From NCBI GenBank assembly GCA_902196205.1, contig CABIKM010000019.1, forward strand, positions 1 through 64,000: a stretch of DNA of 64,000 nucleotides, read 5' to 3'. The position numbers and the translations under genes were made by a program. Under the pieces are notes generated by a model. That model worked only from the letters and a program-made list of their open reading frames with translations, ran no database searches and was not told the origin of the DNA. Positions 6,559 to 13,669 of this stretch are shown one piece after another. Within the stretch, counting starts at the first letter, position 1, and the number at the start of each line of letters is the position of its first letter. This stretch comes from Candidatus Methylomirabilis lanthanidiphila. Its GTDB lineage: Bacteria; Methylomirabilota; Methylomirabilia; Methylomirabilales; Methylomirabilaceae.

Positions 6559-7649
6559 CGCGATGGCAAGAGATCGCCCTGCGCTGGCTCCCGCTCCTAG
6601 TCTGGATGGGGGTCGTGCTGGGGATCGGCGGCTCGGGCGCGCTGCCGATGCAGGAGTGGAACTGGTCGCGATGGCTGCTCCGCAAGGGGATCCATCTCGG
6701 TGAATATGCGATTCTCAGCCTGCTCGTCTATCGCGCGCTGGCGGCGACGCGCCAAGCGTTCCGCGCCGACCTCGCGTTCATGGCGGTCGGGCTGACGGTG
6801 GCGTTTGCCGGGCTTGATGAGTGGCGACAGAGCTTCATCCCCGGCCGGTCCGGCCGCGTACTGGACGTCGGGATCGATGCGATCGGCGCGGGAGTGGGGC
6901 AGGTTATGAGATGGAACGACGCGAAGCGGCTGTTCGATCTGGCGCTGTCCGGCGTGGGGCTGCTGGCGTCGCTGCCGGTGTGGGGGGCGATTGCCCTGGC
7001 CATTAAGGGGGAGGATAACGGGCCGGTCTTCTTCCGGGATCAGCGGGTCGGGCAGGGCGGGCGGGTGTTTACGGCCCTGAAGTTTCGGACGATGGTGCCC
7101 GATGCCGATCGCCTGTTCGGGCCGCGGCAGGCGACCGCAGACGACCCGCGGGTGACGCGGGTGGGACGGGTGCTGCGGGCGACGGCGATGGATGAGCTGC
7201 CGCAGCTTTGGAATATCTTTGTGGGGGAGATGAGCTTTGTGGGGCCGAGGGCGCTGCGGCCGGGAGAAATAGAAATAAACCGTTCAACGTTCAAGGTTCA
7301 AGGTTCAACGAATAACGTTCAAGGTTCAATGTTCAACGTTCAAGGTTTGACGAAGACCGTTCAACGTGCAACGTTCAAAGTTCAAGGTTCAAAGAATGAC
7401 GGGGAAGAGACAGAAGCCGTGACGGCGTTGGAGGGGGTGGCGGGGTATTGGGAGCGGCATGTGGTGCCGCCGGGGCTGACGGGGATTGCGCAGATCTTTG
7501 CGGATCGGGATATTCCCAGCCGTCAGAAGTTCCGGTATGACCTGCTGTACATCCGGCGGCGCAGCTTCTGGCTGGACATTCGCCTGGTGGCGCTCTCGTT
7601 CTGGGTGACGTTCCGGGGACGCTGGGAAGTGAGGGGAACAAAATTCTAA
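6555..7649 (+). CDS. VanZ-domain/undecaprenyl-phosphate sugar phosphotransferase fusion with internal heptamer array
   Basis: 364 residues. Residues 1-117 form a VanZ-like membrane domain (several hydrophobic segments; LDEWRQSFIPGRSG near 95-108). Residues 118 on are a bacterial sugar transferase that loads the first sugar-phosphate onto undecaprenyl phosphate: KRLFDLALSG, FRDQRVGQGG, ALKFRTMVPDAD, MDELPQLWNIF, GEMSFVGPRA. An in-frame ATG at 6906 (residue 118) may be the old start of the transferase. Residues about 241-282 are translated from a GGTTCAA heptamer array (7276-7400), giving VQGS-type repeats, before the family resumes with YWERHVVPPGLTGIAQI and KFRYDLLYIRR. Either the loop is tolerated or the gene switches on and off by repeat slippage. 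Confidence 0.85.
   Translation: MTRWQEIALRWLPLLVWMGVVLGIGGSGALPMQEWNWSRWLLRKGIHLGEYAILSLLVYRALAATRQAFRADLAFMAVGLTVAFAGLDEWRQSFIPGRSGRVLDVGIDAIGAGVGQVMRWNDAKRLFDLALSGVGLLASLPVWGAIALAIKGEDNGPVFFRDQRVGQGGRVFTALKFRTMVPDADRLFGPRQATADDPRVTRVGRVLRATAMDELPQLWNIFVGEMSFVGPRALRPGEIEINRSTFKVQGSTNNVQGSMFNVQGLTKTVQRATFKVQGSKNDGEETEAVTALEGVAGYWERHVVPPGLTGIAQIFADRDIPSRQKFRYDLLYIRRRSFWLDIRLVALSFWVTFRGRWEVRGTKF
7276..7400 (+). repeat. GGTTCAA heptamer array inside a coding sequence
   Basis: About 120 bases of degenerate GTTCAAG/GTTCAAC units lie within the sugar-transferase reading frame without a stop. Seven-base units repeat the frame every 21 bases, giving FKVQGST-like peptides. Gain or loss of one unit would shift the frame. 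Confidence 0.85.
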
Positions 7650-7652
7650 AGA

Positions 7653-7952
7653 AGGTTCAAGGTTCAAGGTTCAAGGTTCAAGGTTAAAAAAAGTGCAAGG
7701 TTCAATGAAAACAGTTCAATGTTCAACGTTCAAGGTTCAACGTTAAAAAAGTGCAAGGTTCAAGGTTCAAGGTTCGACGTTAAAAAGTTCAAGGTTCAAA
7801 GTTCAACGTTCAAGGTTCGACGTTAAAAAAGTGCAAGGTTCGACGAAGAAAGTTCAATGTTCAAGGTTCAAGGTGCAACGTTAAAAGGTTCAAGGTTCGA
7901 CGAAGACCGTTCGACGTTAAGTCGTTCAACGTTAAAACGTTCAAGGTTCGGT
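7653..7952. repeat. GGTTCAA heptamer array
   Basis: About 300 bases of GGTTCAA units broken by CGTTAAAAAAGTGCAA and CGACGAAGA variants. It starts right after the VanZ-sugar transferase stop and continues the family seen inside that gene. No gene is supported here; the rest of the gap to 8098 holds a TATACT hexamer near 8021 without a clear -35. Confidence 0.85.
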
Positions 7953-8098
7953 GTTCCGCGTGCGCTGATCGCTTCGATTCGCATCTGCCCGTACCACCAT
8001 TATCTTTTGCGTGGTATCTGCGCTATACTTTATGCAGTTACGGCTTTTCAGGATCGAGGTGGAGGCTTGGGATCGTCTTTTGAGAAGGAGCGGTGAGG

Positions 8099-8338
8099 AT
8101 GGAACGGCAGCAGTGGATGGAGAGGATTGTGGTAGATCCGAAGCGCCATGGCGGGGAGCCGTGTGTCAAGGGGACCCGTATTCCGGTCAGTGTCATTGTG
8201 GGCAGTATTGCCGATGGCGATACGGTGGAGGTCTTGCTCACAGCCTATCCGAACCTCACGCCGGCGGATATCCAGGCTGCCTTACAATACGCTGCGGAGG
8301 TGGTGCGGGAGGCGTCTCTTCTCCCGTTGGCGTCATAG
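8099..8338 (+). CDS. DUF433 antitoxin-like protein
   Basis: 79 residues of DUF433: VVDPKRHGGEPCVKGTRIPV near 11-30, then the helix-turn-helix-like GDTVEVLLTAYPNLTPADIQ and AALQYAAEVV. Such proteins are encoded upstream of DUF5615 PIN-like toxins and are presumed antitoxins and autorepressors. The ATG at 8099 sits eight bases after AAGGAG and is preferred to the GTG at 8093. Three bases separate it from the partner gene. Confidence 0.85.
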   Translation: MERQQWMERIVVDPKRHGGEPCVKGTRIPVSVIVGSIADGDTVEVLLTAYPNLTPADIQAALQYAAEVVREASLLPLAS

Positions 8339-8341
8339 CGA

Positions 8342-8707
8342 ATGCCCATTCCGGTGAAGATTGATGAGGACCTCTCCGAAGAGGTAGCCGCCATTTTTGC
8401 CGAAGCGGGATATGCCGTTGCTACGGTCCGCAGCCAGGGCTGGAGTGGGCTTCTTGATGATGAGCTGTGGACGCGGGTCCAAGCAGAAGGGCGCTGGCTG
8501 GTGACGGCGGATAAAGCATTCGGCGATGTCCGCCAGTATGTGCCGGGCTCACACGCTGGGATCGTTCTGATCCGAGCTGATCACGAAAGCCGCCGAACCT
8601 ATCGGGACTTGGCCCGTACGGCGGTCCAGTCTTTTCGACTGGAAGACTATCCCGGATGCCTAATCGTAATCACTCCCCGCGGGATCCGCGTCCGGGACTG
8701 GTGTTAG
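8342..8707 (+). CDS. DUF5615 PIN-like toxin
   Basis: 121 residues of DUF5615, a PIN-fold family proposed to act as ribonuclease toxin with DUF433. Conserved acidic sites visible: KIDEDL (6-11), DDELW near 39, and LVTADKAFGD near 53-62. The stop TAG (8705-8707) is also the first three bases of the inverted-repeat element that follows, so the gene end may have been set by that insertion. Activity is inferred from family. Confidence 0.8.
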   Translation: MPIPVKIDEDLSEEVAAIFAEAGYAVATVRSQGWSGLLDDELWTRVQAEGRWLVTADKAFGDVRQYVPGSHAGIVLIRADHESRRTYRDLARTAVQSFRLEDYPGCLIVITPRGIRVRDWC

Positions 8708-8847
8708 TGTCGTGTCCCAGAAACCCCTTTACCTCCCGTTCGTGGTGAGCTTGTCGAATCCATGAACGGAACTCATCGATATCGTTCACCCTTCGACCGG
8801 CTCAGGGCGAACGGAATATGTGCCGATACATTGGGGACACGACACTA
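8705..8847. mobile_element. 143-bp MITE-like element with 14-bp perfect terminal inverted repeats
   Basis: TAGTGTCGTGTCCC (8705-8718) is exactly complementary to 8834-8847. Inside is the widespread palindromic pattern CGTTCGTGGTGAGCTTGTCGAA ... CCTTCGACCGGCTCAGG. No ORF of its own. It abuts the DUF5615 stop codon on one side and an IS21-type end remnant on the other. Confidence 0.6.
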
Positions 8848-8985
8848 GTGTCAAGGGTCATCCAATTGTCCCCCGGAATGGTCATCGAAAATTCCCCCAT
8901 CCTTCCTCACCTGGTGTAACGAGTTATGCCATCGCCTCCGCGCCCCTCAGGAGGCCCGCCTTGGTCTTCTCCTTGAGAGGGAAGA
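8848..8985 (-). mobile_element. remnant of an IS21-type insertion sequence end
   Basis: Two related direct repeats, GGTCATCCAATTGTCCCCC (about 8857-8875) and GGTCATCGAAAATTCCCCC (about 8880-8898), look like the multiple terminal repeats of IS21-family ends. On the minus strand the adjoining frame (about 8978-8932) reads KTKAGLLRGAEAMA and stops, plausibly the tail of an istB-like gene. The rest of the element is absent. Family assignment is by pattern only. Confidence 0.4.
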
Positions 8986-8988
8986 AAG

Positions 8989-9378
8989 ATGGGGACGATA
9001 GAAAGGTTTGAGGAGATTGAGGCGTGGAAGGAGGCGCGCGAGTTGACCAGGCTGATCTATGTCGTCACTGGAAACGGTCCCTTTGCCAGGGATTATGGGC
9101 TCCGCGATCAAATGCAACGGGCCGCCACGTCGATTATGGCGAATATCGCGGAAGGGTTTGACGGGGGATCGGCCCACGAATTTCAGCGGTCTCTCCATTA
9201 TGCCTTGCGCTCGACAACAGAGGTTCAGTCCCACCTGTACGTGGCCTTAGACCAACGCTACATCGATCAGGGGCAGTTTGAGTCGCTCTACGCGCATAGC
9301 GCCAAAGTCAAGAACCTTATCGCCGGCTTCCTCCGCTACCTTCGCGCCTCTTCCCATCCCCCAACCCTTAAACCTTGA
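8989..9378 (+). CDS. four helix bundle protein (23S rRNA intervening-sequence type)
   Basis: 129 residues of the four-helix-bundle family first described from 23S rRNA intervening sequences. Signature segments: FEEIEAWKEARELTRLIY near 7-24, LRDQMQRAATSIMANIAEGF near 38-57, and the closing helices SLHYALRSTTEVQSHLYVAL and SAKVKNLIAGFLRYL. Function is unknown; free-standing copies are common in accessory DNA. The last residues (PPTLKP) run into a heptamer array, so the original C-terminus may have been altered. Confidence 0.85.
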   Translation: MGTIERFEEIEAWKEARELTRLIYVVTGNGPFARDYGLRDQMQRAATSIMANIAEGFDGGSAHEFQRSLHYALRSTTEVQSHLYVALDQRYIDQGQFESLYAHSAKVKNLIAGFLRYLRASSHPPTLKP

Positions 9379-9462
9379 ACGTCTTAACCTTGAACCTTGA
9401 ACCTTGAACGGCCAACCTTGAACTCTAAACATTGAACTTTGAACATTGAACCTTGAACGGTA
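9369..9462. repeat. heptamer array, AACCTTG orientation
   Basis: AACCTTGAACCTTGAAC-type units fill the gap between the four-helix gene and the flavoprotein gene. This is the reverse complement of the GGTTCAA arrays at 7276-7400 and 7653-7952. Confidence 0.8.
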
Positions 9463-9469
9463 ATAACCC

Positions 9470-10729
9470 ATGTACGATGCGCTAATCATTGGCGGCGGAC
9501 CTGCCGGACTGTATGCGGCCTATTGTCTGGCGAAGGCTGGACGGCGGGTGGCGGTCTTCGAGGAGCATCCGGAGATCGGCACTCCCGTGCATTGCACCGG
9601 GCTGGTGGCGACGGAGTGCTTCACGCGGTTCGAGCTGCCCACGCAGGCGAATCAGGCCATGCTGCGACGCGCGCGGTTTCATGCTCCCGGCGGGCACGTC
9701 CTGGCGGTCGCCTCGGACCAGGACGAAACGGTGGTCCTGGACCGGGCCGCGTTCGACCGGGCGCTCGCCGAGCAGGCGCAGGCCGCCGGGGCCGAGCTCT
9801 TTGCCGGCCACCGGGTCGAGGCGCTTCGCCGGCTGCGAAAGCGGCTGGTAGCCCGGACGGTGACCGGCACCGGCATCGAGCGGCTGGTCAGCGGGCACCT
9901 CGGCATCCTGGCCACCGGCGCCTCGTACGGGCTGCACCGGGGGCTGGGGTTGCAGGTGCCTACGCGCTTTGTCTACGGCGCCCAGGTCGAGGTTGTGTTC
10001 GAGGCGACCGCCGAGGTCGAGGTCTGTTTCGGCAATGAGGTGGCGCCCGGCTCGTTTGCGTGGGTGGTCCCCTTCACGCGGCACGGAGTGACCATGGCCA
10101 AGATCGGCGTCCTGGCATCCCGGGAGGCGCCGCAGTATCTGGCCCGCTTCCTCGAGTCGCCGCTGGTGGCGTCCAGGGTCCGACCGGGGTGGATGGGCCC
10201 GTATCAGCGGCGGCCGATCCCGGTGTGGCCGCTGGCCGAGACGGTCGGCGACCGCCTGCTGGTGATCGGCGATGCCGCGGGCCTGGCCAAACCGACGACC
10301 GGGGGCGGGGTCTACTACAGCCTGTTGAGCGCGGAGCTGGCGGCCGACACCGCCTGCCGGGCGCTGGCCGCCGGAGACGGCTCCGCCAAGGCCCTGCGTC
10401 GGTATCAGACGGATTGGCGTGCGGCCCTGGGGTCCGAGATCCGGGCGGGCGCGCTGTTCCGCACCGTTGCCTCGCACCTCTCTGATGCGCAGATCGACGA
10501 GGCCTTTCAGTTGATCACCGGCGAACCGATGGCGGGGTTGATCCGCGACCACGCCTCCTTTAACTGGCACAAGGAACTGATTCTTGCCTTGTGGCGGAGT
10601 GCGGCGATGCGGGGGTTTCTGTGGCGCGCCCTGATGCGGCGCGGCGGCCGGATGATCGGCGCGTTGCGACCTTCCATGAACGGCTATCCCGGCGTCAAGC
10701 TTCCGGATGAGCGCGCCGCGACCGACTAA
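9470..10729 (+). CDS. geranylgeranyl reductase family FAD-dependent oxidoreductase
   Basis: 419 residues of the geranylgeranyl-reductase/hydroxylase flavoprotein superfamily. The FAD-binding Rossmann motif is IIGGGPAGLYAA (6-17), the substrate-side segment HCTGLVA lies near 42-48, and the second FAD motif VIGDAAGLAKPTTGGGVYY near 265-283. Relatives saturate prenyl chains of lipids, quinones or chlorophyll side chains; the substrate here is unknown. It has its own strong terminator downstream and no operon partners. The start ATG follows directly on a heptamer array, with no clear Shine-Dalgarno. Confidence 0.85.
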   Translation: MYDALIIGGGPAGLYAAYCLAKAGRRVAVFEEHPEIGTPVHCTGLVATECFTRFELPTQANQAMLRRARFHAPGGHVLAVASDQDETVVLDRAAFDRALAEQAQAAGAELFAGHRVEALRRLRKRLVARTVTGTGIERLVSGHLGILATGASYGLHRGLGLQVPTRFVYGAQVEVVFEATAEVEVCFGNEVAPGSFAWVVPFTRHGVTMAKIGVLASREAPQYLARFLESPLVASRVRPGWMGPYQRRPIPVWPLAETVGDRLLVIGDAAGLAKPTTGGGVYYSLLSAELAADTACRALAAGDGSAKALRRYQTDWRAALGSEIRAGALFRTVASHLSDAQIDEAFQLITGEPMAGLIRDHASFNWHKELILALWRSAAMRGFLWRALMRRGGRMIGALRPSMNGYPGVKLPDERAATD

Positions 10730-10757
10730 TTACACGAGACGAGAGGACACGCGAGAG

Positions 10758-10787
10758 GCCCCACGGACATGTCCGCGGGGCTTTTTT
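10758..10787 (+). terminator. Rho-independent terminator of the flavoprotein gene
   Basis: Hairpin GCCCCACGGACA/TGTCCGCGGGGC (12 pairs with one mismatch, 10758-10781) followed by six T. Confidence 0.9.
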
Positions 10788-10810
10788 GTGCGGTCGCGTC
10801 GACCCATCTT

Positions 10811-10858
10811 ATGCAAACTGTAATATACATTGACAGATTGCATAACACGCCCTAATGT
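10811..10858 (+). promoter_or_regulatory. promoter with overlapping operator-like dyad; likely leaderless transcript
   Basis: TTGACA (10830-10835), 17 bases, TAATGT (10853-10858). The expected transcription start, about seven bases on, falls at the ATG of the next gene (10865), so the mRNA may be leaderless. ATGCAAACTGT (10811-10821) and ACAGATTGCAT (10833-10843) form an imperfect dyad covering the -35, as a repressor site would. Confidence 0.6.
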
Positions 10859-10864
10859 CTCTCT

Positions 10865-12055
10865 ATGATTGCGCGCGATATCGAGGCCGCTCTTCGTCAT
10901 CTGCTCAGGGGGTTTCCCATCGTGACCCTGACCGGGCCACGACAGTCCGGGAAGACCACGCTGGCGCGGGTCGTCTTTGCCGACAGGCCCTATGTGTCGC
11001 TGGAAGACCCGGATGTGCGCCAGATGGTCCTCGAGGACCCACGCTCCTTCCTGGAGCGCCATCCGAATGGGGCGGTGCTCGACGAGGTGCAGCGCGCGCC
11101 GCAACTCCTCTCGTACCTGCAGACACGGGTCGATGCGGATGGCCGTATGGGGCTCTTCCTGCTGACAGGGTCTCAGCAATTTGGTTTGATGTCAGGAGTC
11201 ACCCAATCGCTGGCCGGCCGGACTGCCTTTGTTGAATTGCTGCCGTTTTCCATCCATGAACTTGAGCGCGCCGGGGTCAGGCCGGCCAGTCTCGACGCGA
11301 TGCTTTTCGAGGGAGGCTACCCGCCTCTCTATGATCGTAGCCTGACCCCCCGCACGTGGCTCTCCGCCTATGTGACGGCTTATGTGGAACGCGATGTCCG
11401 CCAACTGCTCAAGATCCAGGACCTGGAGGCGTTTCAGCGGTTTGTGCGGCTGTGCGCCGGCCGCAGTGGGCAGATTCTGAACCTGTCCTCGCTGGCAACG
11501 GATTGCGGCATCACGCACAACACGGCTAAGGCCTGGATTTCCGTGCTGGAGGCCAGCTATATCCTGTTTCAGTTGCGCCCGCATCATGCGAATTTCAGCA
11601 AGCGGCTGGTCAAGTCACCCAAACTCTACTTCTATGACACGGGCCTCTTGTGCTGGCTCTTGGGCGTCCGGGAACCGGGCCAGCTCGCCACGCACCCCTT
11701 ACGCGGCAGCATCTTTGAAACGCTCATCGTGTCGGAACTGGTGAAGTCCTGCTTCAATCGGGGTGAACGCGCCACCCTCCATTTTTGGCGTGACAGCAAC
11801 GGCAACGAGGTGGATATCATCGCCGATGCCGGACGCAAGCTGATGCCGATTGAGATCAAGTCAGGCCAGACATTGAACCGGGACTTTTTTACCGGACTGG
11901 AACGCTGGATGGCCCTGGCCGGCGACCACGCCATCTCGCCGGCATTGGTCTATGGCGGGACTGACGCCCACGCGCACAAAGGGATCAGCGTCTTCGGCTG
12001 GCATGCAGCGGGGCAGGTGTTGGAGGGTGCGGCGGTCCGACCTCACGCCTGCTGA
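10865..12055 (+). CDS. AAA ATPase with DUF4143 domain
   Basis: 396 residues of the AAA_14/DUF4143 family. Walker A is GPRQSGKT (24-31), Walker B AVLDEVQRAP near 64-73, and LLTGSQQF near 97-104 is the usual sensor region. The C-terminal DUF4143 part contains FYDTGLLCWLLG and a nuclease-like NGNEVDIIAD...LMPIEIKSGQT block. These proteins are widespread in archaea and bacteria; they are often solitary and their role is unsettled (toxin-antitoxin-like or defence roles have been suggested). Here it is alone, between a terminator and a perfect hairpin. Confidence 0.9.
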   Translation: MIARDIEAALRHLLRGFPIVTLTGPRQSGKTTLARVVFADRPYVSLEDPDVRQMVLEDPRSFLERHPNGAVLDEVQRAPQLLSYLQTRVDADGRMGLFLLTGSQQFGLMSGVTQSLAGRTAFVELLPFSIHELERAGVRPASLDAMLFEGGYPPLYDRSLTPRTWLSAYVTAYVERDVRQLLKIQDLEAFQRFVRLCAGRSGQILNLSSLATDCGITHNTAKAWISVLEASYILFQLRPHHANFSKRLVKSPKLYFYDTGLLCWLLGVREPGQLATHPLRGSIFETLIVSELVKSCFNRGERATLHFWRDSNGNEVDIIADAGRKLMPIEIKSGQTLNRDFFTGLERWMALAGDHAISPALVYGGTDAHAHKGISVFGWHAAGQVLEGAAVRPHAC

Positions 12056-12060
12056 CGGTG

Positions 12061-12098
12061 AATGAACTACCTCGCGGTTTGCCGCGAGGTAGTTCATT
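12061..12098. repeat. perfect 17-bp hairpin (REP-like)
   Basis: AATGAACTACCTCGCGG, loop TTTG, then the exact complement. It starts five bases after the ATPase stop. There is no T-tract, so it is more like a REP/IS200-associated palindrome than a classical terminator, though it could protect or end the transcript. Confidence 0.7.
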
Positions 12099-12382
12099 TG
12101 GCTCGCAACGATCAATTCCAGCGCGAGCAGTGGTACGCTCGGCTCCATCGCCTCAGAACGATTGGTCCGCTTGCGTCTGCGTTTAGCTGCCCACCTATCC
12201 TGACTTTTGGACGCCTTCAATTCATCGATCAAGAGAGCTGGGGATCTATCGACTCACGGTTGTTCGAAGAGGACAAGGTGCTGTCTGCCCTCATCGTGTC
12301 AATAAACACCAACAATCACGAGTCTTTTGCTCCTCACTCCTAACTCCTAACTTTAATAACTCCCCACTCCTCACTTCTAAAA
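12099..12382. other. gene-free interval
   Basis: Small ORFs on both strands here (12062-12343 plus; 11861-12232 minus) start in or run through the hairpin or the ATPase gene and resemble nothing recognised. The right end (12325-12380) is ACTCCTCACTCCTAACTCC-type repeat. Nothing else is supported. Confidence 0.5.
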
Positions 12383-12526
12383 ATGTTGCGCCCCCGAATC
12401 ATTTCCTGCCCATTGGTCAAGAATGGCGGGCTGGTCAAGACGGTTCAATGCGACAATTCGATAGACCAGGACGGGACGGTACAGGGTTACGATCTTGATC
12501 TTATCAGGGCGGTGCGAGCGCGCTGA
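12383..12526 (+). pseudogene. hisF-like gene remnant with internal deletion
   Basis: The 47-codon frame reads MLRPRIISCPLVKNGGLVKTV, like the N-terminus of HisF-type proteins of the polysaccharide-associated branch (WbuZ/HisF2-like), then jumps to NSIDQDGTVQGYDLDLIRAV, a segment normally some 150 residues further on. The central barrel and the C-terminus are missing, so it cannot be functional. In intact loci such genes partner an amidotransferase (HisH2/WbpG) in acetamidino-sugar synthesis; none is present. It is flanked by repeat arrays on both sides. Confidence 0.65.
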
Positions 12527-12529
12527 AGG

Positions 12530-12650
12530 ACATTGCGTCGATCGCGTTGATGGCGTCGTCGCGTCGTCGCGTCGAGTGCGTCGGTAGCGGCTATGGCGTC
12601 GATCTGGTCCGGATCGAATAGACCAAAGAGACCAGAAAGACCAAGAATGA
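12530..12650. repeat. short-period GCGTCG / GAATAGACC repeat array
   Basis: GCGTCGATCGCGTTGATGGCGTCG-like units followed by CTGGTCCGGATCGAATAGACC and AAAGAGACC units, the same family as at 5428-5520. Confidence 0.7.
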
Positions 12651-12690
12651 AACCGGGGTGTACCAGGAGGTGCAGCCCAAGAGGAAGCGG

Positions 12691-13092
12691 CTAGATCTCG
12701 CGGTTGGGGAGGACAGGGCAGGCTGGAGTGCGAAGCAGCCGGTCATCGGCGGTGACCAGGGTCATCCCATGGACCTTGGCCGTGGCGACGAGAAAGCGGT
12801 CGCCCGGATCCTGATGCGGCAGGCGGATCATCCGGCTGTGTATCGCGATTTCATGAGTGAGTGACGCCTCCTGAAAGGGCACAGCCGCATAGACCTTTCG
12901 AATCCACGTGACCGGATCAGGATCCAGGCGAATCCGTCCCTTTTCCGCCAATACCAGCACCTCCCATGTCGTAATGGAGGAGACCCAGAGTTCATTGGCT
13001 GGATGTTGGAGTTCAGAGGCCACTCGCGGGGTGAGACGCTGCGGCTCCAGCAGGCTCCACAGAAAGATGTGGGTGTCCAGAAGGAGTTTCAT
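12691..13092 (-). CDS. PIN-domain ribonuclease toxin (VapC-like)
   Basis: 133 residues of the PIN fold. Acidic catalytic residues are visible: Asp in MKLLLDTHIFLW (6), Glu in SSITTWEVLVLAEKG near 45, and the Asp pair in HQDPGDRFLVATA with LVTADDRLL. PIN toxins of this subgroup cleave RNA and are silenced by a Phd/YefM antitoxin. The ATG at 13092 overlaps the antitoxin stop (ATGA). An ATG six codons upstream, inside the antitoxin gene, is less likely. Confidence 0.9.
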   Translation of the reverse strand: MKLLLDTHIFLWSLLEPQRLTPRVASELQHPANELWVSSITTWEVLVLAEKGRIRLDPDPVTWIRKVYAAVPFQEASLTHEIAIHSRMIRLPHQDPGDRFLVATAKVHGMTLVTADDRLLRTPACPVLPNREI

Positions 13093-13334
13093 GACCGCAG
13101 ACCCTCCCACTCGCCCTCTTCCAATGGTGGAGCGATGATATCTCCCACGATGGTTCCCGTAGATTGAAACGAACCCAACCAGGCAGCCGGTCGTTCCGGA
13201 GGCGGAGGTGGCAGCACCTGGGCAATAGGCTCACCTCGCCGAGTAATGAGAATCGGCTGGCCGGTGCGTTTGACCTTGTCCAATAGGGCCAGGCATGTGG
13301 CCTTAAACCTCGAAATAGTCACCCTTTCCGGCAT
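13089..13334 (-). CDS. Phd/YefM-family antitoxin
   Basis: 81 residues. The N-terminal Phd/YefM DNA-binding fold is typical: RVTISRFKATCLALLDKVKRTG, PILITRRGEPIAQVLP. The Pro-rich stretch PPPPPERP leads to the toxin-binding tail. A strong Shine-Dalgarno (GGAAGGAGGTG) precedes the ATG. The pair is autoregulated in known systems, and a palindrome overlaps the promoter here. Confidence 0.9.
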   Translation of the reverse strand: MPERVTISRFKATCLALLDKVKRTGQPILITRRGEPIAQVLPPPPPERPAAWLGSFQSTGTIVGDIIAPPLEEGEWEGLRS

Positions 13335-13376
13335 GGTACCTTCACCTCCTTCCGTGTTCCAAACGACTACAAAGTA

Positions 13377-13405
13377 AATCTACCATGGTCATCGACTATA
13401 GTCAA
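13377..13405 (-). promoter_or_regulatory. promoter of the Phd/PIN operon with palindrome
   Basis: On the minus strand TTGACT (13405-13400), 17 bases, TAGATT (13382-13377). The perfect palindrome GACTATAGTC (13394-13403) overlaps the -35 and is a plausible antitoxin operator. Confidence 0.65.
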
Positions 13406-13479
13406 TATCGCCCATACTGCCATTGGGGGCTACCTTACGCCCCAAGTCTCCTATCTTCCCCTTCGCTACCGGCTGATGA

Positions 13480-13602
13480 ATGAAACAGATCCTCCAAAAC
13501 CTGAGAACCGGCGTGACGGAACTGGCGGAGGTGCCGTGCCCCAGGGCAGGCGCGAGTCAGGTGTTGATCCGCACGACGCGATCAAGGAGTGGGGAGAGCT
13601 GA
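13480..13602 (+). pseudogene. N-terminal fragment of a bi-domain (dehydrogenase/Gfo-Idh) oxidoreductase
   Basis: The 40-codon frame reads MKQILQNLRTGVTELAEVPC then PRAGASQVLIRTT, the typical start of the zinc-dehydrogenase-like bi-domain oxidoreductases found in polysaccharide clusters. After about 33 codons it loses similarity and stops at TGA 13600-13602. The remaining 650 or so residues are absent. Together with the GT4 and hisF-like relics this marks an eroded sugar cluster. Confidence 0.6.
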
Positions 13603-13669
13603 GGGAGGAGTGAAAATGGCTGGGAATGCTGTAGCTGGGATGGGGACGCGGGTGGCACAAACAGGCGCA

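Noticed and set aside
7653-7952. Dense direct repeats suggesting a CRISPR array
   Set aside because: Units are 7 bases with no regular 30-base repeats or spacers and no cas genes.
12062-12343. Frame starting in the perfect hairpin after the ATPase gene
   Set aside because: First codons are palindrome sequence and the rest matches nothing recognised.
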